Source: an uncultured Collinsella sp.
Lineage (GTDB): Bacteria > Actinomycetota > Coriobacteriia > Coriobacteriales > Coriobacteriaceae
DNA: 14,501 bases
Assembly: GCA_959605475.1 (NCBI GenBank)
Contig: CAUHFS010000050.1
Coordinates: 1-14,501, forward strand
Direction of reading: 5' to 3'
The stretch's first letter is position 1. Every line of letters starts with the position of its first letter. Both the position numbers and the translations under genes were made by a program. Below the pieces are notes generated by a model, which was not told where the DNA came from, did not search any database, and saw only the letters and a program-made list of their open reading frames with translations. Of this stretch, positions 6,810-12,636 are shown piece after piece.

Positions 6810-7238
6810 ATGGCTGAGAAGAAGGTTGCCAACGTCATTAAGCTCCAGATTCCTGCTGGTGCAGCTAACCCCGCTCCTCCCGTCGGCCCCGCTCTGGGCG
6901 CTGCTGGCGTGAACATCATGCAGTTCTGCCAGGCCTTTAACGCCGAGACGCAGGACAAGAAGGGCGACATCATCCCCGTTGAGATCTCTGTCTACGAGGA
7001 TAAGTCCTTCTCCTTCATCACCAAGACCCCGCCGGCGGCTCACCTCATCAAGAAGGAGCTGAACCTCAAGTCTGGTTCCGCTAAGCCCCAGGCCGACAAG
7101 GTTGGTCAGCTCTCCCAGGAGCAGCTCACCAAGATCGCCGAGATCAAGATGCCGGACCTCAATGCCAACGACATTGACGCCGCCAAGAAGATCATCGCCG
7201 GTACCGCCCGTTCCATGGGCGTCACCATCGCTGAGTAG
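6810..7238 (+). CDS. rplK: 50S ribosomal protein L11
   Basis: Large-subunit protein of the GTPase-associated centre; binds 23S rRNA and is needed for the stringent response through RelA. It has 142 residues. The N-terminal domain has the proline-rich motif PAGAANPAPPVGPALGAAGVN, and the C-terminal rRNA-binding domain ends IIAGTARSMGVTIAE. Two ATGs are in frame, 6804 and 6810; AAAGGA lies six bases before the second and directly abuts the first, so 6810 is chosen. The 120-base gap after nusG shows no clear promoter or terminator, only a weak stem (GTGCTT/AAGTAC). Confidence 0.97.
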   Translation: MAEKKVANVIKLQIPAGAANPAPPVGPALGAAGVNIMQFCQAFNAETQDKKGDIIPVEISVYEDKSFSFITKTPPAAHLIKKELNLKSGSAKPQADKVGQLSQEQLTKIAEIKMPDLNANDIDAAKKIIAGTARSMGVTIAE

Positions 7239-7256
7239 CGATTTCTTATGGTAACG

Positions 7257-7305
7257 ACGGGTGCTCCGACCTGGGCGCCCGTTAAATGTGTGCAATAGGG
7301 CACAC
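7257..7305 (+). promoter_or_regulatory. Structured rplK-rplA intergenic leader
   Basis: Two successive hairpins lie before rplA: ACGGGTGCTC (7257-7266) with GGGCGCCCGT (7273-7282), ten pairs including two G-U, and GTGTGC (7288-7293) with GCACAC (7300-7305). Neither is followed by a T-run. L1 of other bacteria represses its own operon by binding a leader that mimics 23S rRNA, so an autoregulatory or processing role is possible but unproven. Confidence 0.5.
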
Positions 7306-7355
7306 GATACGATGTGGGAGGGCTCACGCCCGTTTAACCACAGGAGGTAATGCAC

Positions 7356-8063
7356 ATGGCTAAGCATGGTAAGAGCTATAACGCCGCTGCCGAGAAGATC
7401 GATCGCGCCACGCTCTACACCCCCCTTCAGGCTGCCAAGCTCATTAAGGAGCTCGACACCGCCAAGTTCGACGAGACCGTCGAGGCCCACTTCCGTCTGG
7501 GCATCGATACTCGTAAGGCTGACCAGAACATCCGTGGTTCCATCTCCCTGCCCCACGGCACCGGCAAGACCGTTCGTGTTGCCGTCTTCGCCGAGGGCGA
7601 GAAGGCCCGCGAGGCTGAGGCTGCCGGCGCCGACATCATCGGTTCCGACGAGCTTGTCGCCCAGATTCAGAAGGGCGAGATCAACTTCGACGCCGCTATC
7701 GCTACGCCGAACATGATGGCCAAGGTTGGCCGCATCGGTAAGATCCTTGGTCCCCGTGGCCTCATGCCGAACCCCAAGCTCGGCACCGTGACCATGGACG
7801 TCGCCAAGATGGTCTCCGAGCTCAAGGCTGGCCGCGTTGAGTACCGCGCCGACCGCTACGGCATCTGCCACGTGCCCCTGGGCAAGAAGTCCTTCACCGA
7901 GCAGCAGCTCGTCGAGAACTACGCTGCCCTGTACACCGAGATCCTGCGCGTCAAGCCCTCTTCTGCTAAGGGCAAGTACGTCAAGTCCATCTCCGTGTCT
8001 TCCACCATGGGCCCTGGCGTCAAGGTCGATCCCGCTATCCAACGCGACTTCCTGGCTGAGTAA
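7356..8063 (+). CDS. rplA: 50S ribosomal protein L1
   Basis: Large-subunit protein of the L1 stalk, which helps release deacylated tRNA, and in many bacteria a translational repressor of its own operon. It has 235 residues and begins MAKHGKSYNAAAEKID. Conserved segments are GTGKTVRVAVFAEGEKAREA (about 67-86), the region MMAKVGRIGKILGPRGLMPNPK (about 119-140) and the C-terminal SSTMGPGVKVD. Two in-frame ATGs exist at 7350 and 7356; AGGAGG is two bases from the first and eight from the second, so 7356 is chosen. A terminator follows. rplJ-rplL, the usual next genes, are absent. Confidence 0.98.
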   Translation: MAKHGKSYNAAAEKIDRATLYTPLQAAKLIKELDTAKFDETVEAHFRLGIDTRKADQNIRGSISLPHGTGKTVRVAVFAEGEKAREAEAAGADIIGSDELVAQIQKGEINFDAAIATPNMMAKVGRIGKILGPRGLMPNPKLGTVTMDVAKMVSELKAGRVEYRADRYGICHVPLGKKSFTEQQLVENYAALYTEILRVKPSSAKGKYVKSISVSSTMGPGVKVDPAIQRDFLAE

Positions 8064-8099
8064 CTAACAGTTACTGCCTGAGCAAAGCAAGCATTGCTA

Positions 8100-8144
8100 A
8101 AGAGACCCGGTTCTGCCTCGTGAAGGACCGGGTCTCTTGCTTTT
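8100..8144 (+). terminator. Intrinsic terminator after rplA
   Basis: AAGAGACCCGGT (8100-8111) pairs exactly with ACCGGGTCTCTT (8127-8138) around a 15-base loop and is followed by GCTTTT. It ends the ribosomal-protein transcript. Confidence 0.9.
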
Positions 8145-8153
8145 GAGTCAACG

Positions 8154-8193
8154 AAACCACCACGAAGGGGACAGGCACCCTTGTGGTGGTTTT
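8154..8193. repeat. REP-like hairpin repeat, copy A (inverted relative to B and C)
   Basis: AAACCACCAC (8154-8163) and GTGGTGGTTT (8183-8192) flank GAAGGGGACAGGCACCCTT. The reverse complement matches the elements at 9863-9901 and 11879-11917, which have the GGTGCC..TCCCCTT core in the other direction. The strong stem with T-runs on both sides could also terminate transcription either way. Confidence 0.8.
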
Positions 8194-8249
8194 ACTTGTG
8201 TTGTACTTTAGCGCGATGTAGTACTACCCGAGGCCGAAGGGAGCCCAAC

Positions 8250-8309
8250 ATGTTTAAGAACACGCAACAGCTCCTAGGCCTAGCGCTACTAGATTGGATA
8301 GCGCGCTAG
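8250..8309 (+). CDS. Leucine leader peptide of a leu operon attenuator
   Basis: Nineteen-codon reading frame, MFKNTQQLLGLALLDWIAR, with GGGAG upstream of the ATG. Five residues are Leu, clustered in eight codons (CTC CTA GGC CTA GCG CTA CTA), and four use CTA, a codon that is rare in the nearby ribosomal genes. A ribosome starved for Leu-tRNA would stall here. The stop TAG (8307-8309) lies inside one arm of the competing hairpins that follow, the layout of classical ribosome-stalling attenuators such as E. coli leuL, which also uses CTA codons. It precedes the leuA remnant. No standard database family is expected for so short a peptide; the call rests on codons and context. Confidence 0.8.
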   Translation: MFKNTQQLLGLALLDWIAR

Positions 8310-8396
8310 GGTTGTAATCTCGCTATAACGATTTGTTGTACCCGGGTGCGCTATCGTCTGCCGCTTTCAGGCGTGATGAGCGATACGGGTATTTTT
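8280..8396 (+). promoter_or_regulatory. Transcription attenuator of the leu operon: competing arms and terminator
   Basis: Arm 1 CTAGCGC (8280-8286, within the Leu codons) can pair with arm 2 GCGCTAG (8303-8309). The overlapping sequence GATAGCGC (8297-8304) can instead pair with arm 3 GCGCTATC (8348-8355). Arm 3 also takes part in the terminator: TACCCG (8339-8344) with CGGGTA (8386-8391), CGCT (8349-8352) with AGCG (8379-8382), inner GCC/GGC, then TTTTTC (8392-8397). Stalling at the Leu codons would cover arm 1, free the 2:3 antiterminator and open the operon. Reaching the stop codon would cover arms 1 and 2 and allow termination. The folding is deduced by eye. Confidence 0.72.
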
Positions 8397-8462
8397 CTAT
8401 CTCTAGGCCTTCTCTCTCTCCTGAAAGCCATCTGTCATAAAACGGTCAATCAGGAGGAACAT

Positions 8463-9029
8463 ATAAGCCGCAAAATCACAATCTTTGACGCCACCCTGTG
8501 CGACGGTGAGCAGTCGCCGGGCGCCAGCATGAATACCGAGGAAAAGCTCTTCATCGCCCGCCAGCTGGTGCGCATGAACGTGGACGTTATCGAGGCGGGC
8601 TTTCCCATCTCGAGTCCTGGTGACTTTCGCTCCGTACAGGAGATTGGCAAGATTGCGGGCGACCGATGCACGGTATGCGGCCTGACGCGCGCTGTCGACA
8701 GGGATATCGAAGTGGCTGCAGAGGCGCTCAAAACGGCCCAGAGGCCCCGTATCCATACAGGGCTGGGTGTGAGCACCAGTCACCTGCGCGACAAGCTCCA
8801 TATGACTGAGGAAAGGGCAATTGAGTGAGCGATCCATGCCGTCAAACATGCTCGCAAGTTCGTTGACGATGTTGAGTTTTATGCCGAGGATGCCGGCCGC
8901 TCCGATCAGGAGTTTCTGGTGCGCATTATCGAGGCGGCCGTAAAGGCCGGTGCCACGGTCGTGAACATCCCCGATACGATGGGCTACAACATGCCGTGGG
9001 ACTTTGGCGCCCGCATCCGTGACCTGTGC
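8463..9029 (+). pseudogene. leuA: leuA (2-isopropylmalate synthase) 5' remnant, broken
   Basis: The first enzyme of leucine synthesis condenses acetyl-CoA with 2-ketoisovalerate; only about 189 of its usual 500-odd codons remain. The translation SRKITIFDATLCDGEQSPG through NIPDTMGYNMPWDFGARIRDLC is clearly LeuA. There are four defects. The codon where translation should begin, five bases after AGGAGG, is ATA (8463-8465). The catalytic-motif Arg of TLRDGEQ is Cys at codon 13 (8499-8501). TGA interrupts the frame at codon 122 (8826-8828), although homology continues (AIHAVKHARKFVDDVEFYAEDAG). At about 9029 the gene stops abruptly and joins leuB sequence in another frame. The point defects all fit C-to-T or G-to-A changes. 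An in-frame ATG at 8346 lies inside the attenuator terminator and is not a credible start. Confidence 0.93.
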
Positions 9030-9669
9030 GGGCGCTGCGGGTGCGGCCGGTCAGCGTGCGGTCGACGTGATGGAGTATCGCGAGTACGAGATTGAGCGCA
9101 TTGCGCGCCAGGCATTTGAGGCGGCGCGCAAACGTCGCGGCAAGGTGACGAGCGTTGATAAGCGCAACGTGCTGGAGACGAGCCGCATGTGGCGCGAGAT
9201 CGTGCATCGCGTGCAAGACGAGGAGTACTCCGACGTGGAGCTTGAGGACCTGCTCGTCGACAACGCCGCCATGCAGCTCATCAGTCGACCGGCAGACTTT
9301 GACGTCGTGGTGACGGAGAACATGTTCGGCGACATCCTGTCCGATGAGGCGGCTCAGATTACCGGATCGCTCGGTATGCTTGCCTCTGCCTCGCTGGATG
9401 ATGGCGTATCGCTGTTTGGGCCGAGCGCTGGCAGCGCTCCTGACATCGCGGGGCTCGGCGTGGCCAATCCGCTGGCTCAAATCTTGTCGGTGGCGATGCT
9501 GCTGACCTACGCGCTCGACATGGGCGAGCAAGCCGCGTGGATCGAGAGCGCCGTGGCGCGCGTGCTCGACGAGGGCTGGCGCACCCGTGACATCGCCGAT
9601 GTCAACACCCCGGCAGATAAGATCCTCGGCACCACGACGATGGGCGACAAGGTCGTCGCCGCGCTGTAG
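9030..9669 (+). pseudogene. leuB: leuB (3-isopropylmalate dehydrogenase) 3' remnant
   Basis: C-terminal part of the third enzyme of leucine synthesis, about 212 of some 350 codons. Recognisable segments are RAVDVMEYREYEIERIARQAF, KRRGKVTSVDKRNVLE with the catalytic Lys, DNAAMQLI, VTENMFGDILSDEAAQITGS and GSAPDIAGLGVANPLAQIL. The N-terminal third, with the nucleotide-binding start and active-site Tyr region, is missing. The conserved EP.HG before SAPDIAG reads GPSAG, a possible decay mark. It joins the leuA fragment with a frame change near 9030. An open frame from an ATG at 9004 runs to the stop, but its first residues are junction sequence and it cannot encode a full enzyme. Loss of leuC, leuD and both flanking gene parts by one deletion is the simplest reading. 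Confidence 0.9.
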
Positions 9670-9694
9670 GCGATGCCGATTCAAGCTGTCAAAT

Positions 9695-9831
9695 ATCTCA
9701 ATCTGTAACATCTAAGGGGCAAAATCGTTCCTACCTGTTACAGATTGAGATTTTCGGCCGAGCATCCGTGGTCTGTCTCGATCTGTAACAGCTAACCGAT
9801 TATTTGGGCCCTACCTGTTACAGATTGAGAC
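9695..9831. repeat. Tandem pair of 57-nt inverted-repeat elements
   Basis: Element 1 (9695-9751) has arms ATCTCAATCTGTAACA and TGTTACAGATTGAGAT, exact complements, around 25 bases. Element 2 (9775-9831) has arms GTCTCGATCTGTAACAG and CTGTTACAGATTGAGAC with one G-U pair; measured at the same points its inner part is also 25 bases. The inner sequences differ except for a shared CTAA at the start and CCTACC at the end. A 23-base spacer gives an 80-base period. They resemble REPIN-type paired repeats and are probably a dispersed family in this genome. Confidence 0.8.
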
Positions 9832-9840
9832 AAACCGTTG

Positions 9841-9903
9841 GGACAGGTCGGACGAGTCAGCAAAACCACCACAAAGGTGCCGGTCCCCTTCGTGGTGGTT
9901 TTT
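9841..9903. repeat. REP-like hairpin repeat, copy B, with conserved flank
   Basis: The unit begins GGACAGGTCGGACGAGTCAG, then AAAACCACCAC, the core AAAGGTGCCGGTCCCCTTC and GTGGTGGTTTTT. The stem CCACCACAAAGG/CCTTCGTGGTGG has one mismatch. The first 31 bases match copy C almost exactly. The T-runs on both strands make it a possible bidirectional terminator, here between the leuB remnant (+) and the sigma/anti-sigma operon (-). Confidence 0.82.
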
Positions 9904-10020
9904 AACGCAACGAGGTGTTCCCAGCCGACCATACGGGCGGCCTTGCGCTCACGCTGCTCGATGACAGCGCATCTTTAGACGCGAAGTGCGGAACCGGGTG
10001 CATATACGAGCCGCGTAGCG
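9904..10020. other. Non-coding gap before the DUF4179 gene end
   Basis: No gene or structure recognised. On the minus strand a short frame reads EQRERKAARMVGWEHLV. It has no ribosome site or recognisable family and may be a remnant or chance. Confidence 0.4.
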
Positions 10021-11151
10021 TTACGAATTCATGGGAATGACCGTATCGCCAATTTGTACGCTTGCAATCTTGTCTGTGTCACAAACTTGCGAGAACGGCC
10101 AGGTCTTGTGGACATCAGTGGTGCCGTTATCCAGTTTATTTGCGAAATAGCCGCTGTGGCTGGTTGCGTCCTCAACATGACCGTCTTTGAACGTCACGAT
10201 GAGGGGTATGTTGCCAACGGCATCCATAGACTCCTCCATGTTTTGAGACATCTTGCCGCTGTTGTTGTCGTGTTCGATGGAACGATCTATGTTGTAGCGG
10301 ACTGAAACGCCAACGCAGGATACGGTGGCCTCTTGAATCGTCGCCTTGGTGCCGTTAAAGTTGACCGATTTGGGCGCGGGAATCGTAACGGATGTATCTT
10401 CGTAATTCAGCTGGAACTTAAGATCCCATGGGCCCGTAAGTATTTTCTTATACTCGGGAAGCTCTTTGCCAGCACGTGGCACAACGAGAGAGTTGATATG
10501 CGTGCGGACGGTCCTGCCCATAAGGCCGGGTGATTCAACGCTGAACTGTGCAAAGTATTGAATGCTGGAGTCATTGGGGTTCTTGTCAATGAGCCATGAT
10601 TGGCCTTGGCCGCCATGCTCGCCATCAACGTATACGTTTCCATCGACACTTCCGGCGATAGTTCCGTTCTCGCCCGGCTCGGAAAGCTTTTTCAGGGCAG
10701 CGGGATCGTCGAACGTAAGCGTATAGGCGATGGTAACCATATCCTTGTCGCCCATGATGGCGTCGGCGGTCACGGTGACTCCGTTGTTGGAGCAGCTAGC
10801 ACCGACGGGCCGGCCAATACGGTCGATGATCTCGGTTTGAGAAGCAGGTCCGTCAAAGATGTCGGAAAGCATGTCAGAAGGAAGCGGCAGGACGCCTGTT
10901 GCCATAGCCGTGCCAGCGCCTCCAATGACGATAGCGAGGACTGCCGTTACAGCGGCAATGCGAGCGACTGTTCTTACGGGATGGCGGGCGATGCGCGGCT
11001 TGCGTCGCGTGCCATTAAAGTTGCTTTGAGCGGTCGCCGCATCGCTTGAGGCGACGGACTGAGCAATCGAGTTTGCCATGTGCTGCTTCGCATTATCGGT
11101 AAACGAAATGTGCTCCAGGGCGTGGCGATAGTCATTCGAATTCGTAGTCAT
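10021..11151 (-). CDS. DUF4179-type single-pass membrane protein, probable anti-sigma factor
   Basis: 376 residues. The N-terminal 60 residues are cytoplasmic (with HALEHISFTDNAKQHMANSIA, the usual conserved start of this family). One transmembrane helix spans about 62-86 (TVARIAAVTAVLAIVIGGAG), and a large outer domain of about 290 residues follows, with Cys at ASCSNN, VSCVG and QVCDTD. The region after the helix matches the DUF4179 pattern (GVTVTADAIMGDKDMVTIAYTLTF). In this family the cytoplasmic part is thought to hold a partner sigma factor while the outer domain senses envelope conditions. Its start overlaps the end of the sigma gene by 20 bases and has AAAGGAG upstream, so the pair is translationally coupled. 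What it senses cannot be read. The family call is from recognition of layout and motifs. Confidence 0.82.
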   Translation of the reverse strand: MTTNSNDYRHALEHISFTDNAKQHMANSIAQSVASSDAATAQSNFNGTRRKPRIARHPVRTVARIAAVTAVLAIVIGGAGTAMATGVLPLPSDMLSDIFDGPASQTEIIDRIGRPVGASCSNNGVTVTADAIMGDKDMVTIAYTLTFDDPAALKKLSEPGENGTIAGSVDGNVYVDGEHGGQGQSWLIDKNPNDSSIQYFAQFSVESPGLMGRTVRTHINSLVVPRAGKELPEYKKILTGPWDLKFQLNYEDTSVTIPAPKSVNFNGTKATIQEATVSCVGVSVRYNIDRSIEHDNNSGKMSQNMEESMDAVGNIPLIVTFKDGHVEDATSHSGYFANKLDNGTTDVHKTWPFSQVCDTDKIASVQIGDTVIPMNS

Positions 11152-11692
11152 TGTGGTCTCCTTTCAAGGAAAGCCGAAGTGACGCACGTCCGCGGCTAAG
11201 GTGCTGGGCGGTTGCAGCTGGCGTCGCGTGAACGGCGTCTGCGATTTCCCTGATGCTCATGCCTGCGTAGTAGTGCAAAAAGATGGCGATGCGCTGTGCT
11301 TGAGGCAAGGCCGTGACAGCGGAAAGAATGGCGCAGTCGCGTTGCGCGAATTCTTGCTCGGTATGTGTTACGGGTGCGCAGAAATCGGGGAGCGAATCGA
11401 GGTCGACAACCGGGTGATTCGCGTGCGTACGGCCGATATCGCGACATGCGTTCAGTGCGACTCGGATCACCCAAGCACGTTCGTGTTCGAGCGAGTCGAA
11501 CGGTTGAGTGCGTTGGAGAATCTTGATCAGCGTGTCCTGGCAGATGTCTTGAGCGTCGTCAGCGGATCCAAGGGCCGAATAGCACAATCGAAGGATGAGG
11601 TCGGAATACGTGTCGACCAAGCGCTTTGCTTCCCGCTCGATCTGATCGGCATCGCATCGGAGCGTGCTATTGCGGTTACGGCGTGCAGGCAT
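11132..11692 (-). CDS. ECF-like sigma-70 family RNA polymerase sigma factor
   Basis: 186 residues from the ATG at 11692. GGAGGTGACACT precedes this ATG, whereas an in-frame ATG at 11785 has no good site and would add 31 unrelated residues overlapping the upstream terminator. Region 2 spans about 20-90 (LVDTYSDLILRLCYSALGSADDAQDICQDTL, then ERAWVIRVALNACRD), and region 4 spans about 125-178 (LPQAQRIAIFLHYYAGMSIREIADAVHATPAATAQHLSRGR). There are no regions 1.1 or 3, the extracytoplasmic-function layout. It directs RNA polymerase to a small regulon, probably under control of the DUF4179 membrane protein encoded next. Its own promoter was not identified. Confidence 0.92.
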   Translation of the reverse strand: MPARRNRNSTLRCDADQIEREAKRLVDTYSDLILRLCYSALGSADDAQDICQDTLIKILQRTQPFDSLEHERAWVIRVALNACRDIGRTHANHPVVDLDSLPDFCAPVTHTEQEFAQRDCAILSAVTALPQAQRIAIFLHYYAGMSIREIADAVHATPAATAQHLSRGRASLRLSLKGDHNDYEFE

Positions 11693-11783
11693 AGTGTCAC
11701 CTCCAATTGGTCGTGGTGGATATAGGGAAGGCGTCTCGCGAGGTCCCTCTACATACAACACGGTCGAGACTGCATAAGTTGAC

Positions 11784-11811
11784 AAAAAAAAGACGGCACG
11801 TGAGCGCCGTC
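11784..11811 (-). terminator. Intrinsic terminator of the phosphoesterase transcript
   Basis: Read on the minus strand: GACGGC (11811-11806), a short loop region, GCCGTC (11797-11792), then eight T (11791-11784). It lies between the metallophosphoesterase gene and the sigma factor gene and would isolate the two units. Confidence 0.88.
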
Positions 11812-11857
11812 CTTACAAAACAATGAGTGTTCTCGTTAATTACACAAGCACCGTGAT

Positions 11858-11917
11858 GGACAGGTCGGACGAGTCAGCAAAACCACCATAAAGGTGCCTA
11901 TCCCCTTCGTGGTGGTT
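11858..11917. repeat. REP-like hairpin repeat, copy C, with conserved flank
   Basis: Same unit as 9841-9903: GGACAGGTCGGACGAGTCAG flank, AAAACCACCAT, core AAAGGTGCCTATCCCCTTC, GTGGTGGTT. It lies just after the metallophosphoesterase stop and before the minus-strand terminator. Confidence 0.82.
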
Positions 11918-11925
11918 GTTGGCAG

Positions 11926-12636
11926 TTACCAGGGTGTTCTGGCGGTAGAGGACTCGATTGCCTCGTGGCGCTTGAGCTCGCGGCGCATGGTTTGCGAATT
12001 GAGCCAGGCTGCCTGCCAGCCACGGATGGGGTAGCGCGCTTCGTCCAGCTCAAACTGCGTATAGCCACAGGCGTTGATGATCGTTGCCCCGCATGCGTGC
12101 TGACGTTCGCGTTGAAAGTCGCGACCATAGCATTGGTGCACATGCCCGTGCACCATGTAGTCGGGATTCCAGGATTCGAGTGCTGTGTTAAAGCATTCGA
12201 ATCCTCGATGCGGCAGATCATCCAGATCGCCCGCGCCGGCGGCGGGTGCATGGGTCAGCAGAATGTCGCAGCCGCCGACCATCCTCACTTTGCGGGACAG
12301 CTTGCGCACACGCTTGGCCATCTCGCGCTCGGTATACATGTTGGCACCGTCTCGGTAGCGCATGGAGCCGCCAAGCCCCGCAATGCGGATGCCGCGATAC
12401 ACGTACACGGTGTCTTCGACACAAATGCAGCCGCCCGGTGCATGACGCGCATAGCGGTCATCGTGATTGCCACGCACGTAGATGAGCGGTTTGTTGATGA
12501 CCGTGACCAAAAACTCAAGATAATCCGGGTCCAGATCTCCTGCGGATAAAATCAAATCGATACCCTCAAAGCGCTCCTTGCGAAAGCACTCCCATAGGCA
12601 TCGTTCTTCGGTATCGGCTATGGCAAGGATTTTCAT
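11926..12636 (-). CDS. Calcineurin-like metallophosphoesterase
   Basis: 236 residues, cytoplasmic (no signal peptide or helix). Metal-binding motifs are in order: D8 (IADTE), G33-D34 in SAGDLD, G56-N57-H58-D59, H129 in LLTHAPA, and G164-H165-V166-H167. The first motif reads D-T-E instead of the usual D-x-H. I believe related proteins from clostridia and coriobacteria share this Glu, so it is probably a subfamily trait and not damage. The substrate is unknown; relatives act on phosphodiesters or nucleotides. Its ATG overlaps the stop of the upstream BMP-like gene as ATGA (12633-12636), so the two are translated together. A terminator follows at 11811-11784. Confidence 0.9.
   Translation of the reverse strand: MKILAIADTEERCLWECFRKERFEGIDLILSAGDLDPDYLEFLVTVINKPLIYVRGNHDDRYARHAPGGCICVEDTVYVYRGIRIAGLGGSMRYRDGANMYTEREMAKRVRKLSRKVRMVGGCDILLTHAPAAGAGDLDDLPHRGFECFNTALESWNPDYMVHGHVHQCYGRDFQRERQHACGATIINACGYTQFELDEARYPIRGWQAAWLNSQTMRRELKRHEAIESSTARTPW

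Noticed and set aside
6420..8042. 540-codon open frame on the minus strand
   Set aside because: It runs antisense across nusG, rplK and rplA, including their gaps, and gives a low-complexity product. It is a shadow of biased codon use.
8346..8462. ATG at 8346 as the leuA start
   Set aside because: It lies in the attenuator terminator hairpin and adds residues foreign to LeuA, while the good ribosome site sits directly before the ATA at 8463.
9004..9669. Functional truncated LeuB from the ATG at 9004
   Set aside because: The first residues are deletion-junction sequence, the N-terminal third with active-site residues is absent, and no ribosome site precedes it.
9695..9831. CRISPR-like array
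   Set aside because: There are only two units, the repeats are inverted arms within each unit, and no cas genes are nearby.
11201..11725. 174-codon open frame on the plus strand
   Set aside because: It is antisense to the sigma factor gene, which has clear region 2 and 4 motifs and a good ribosome site.
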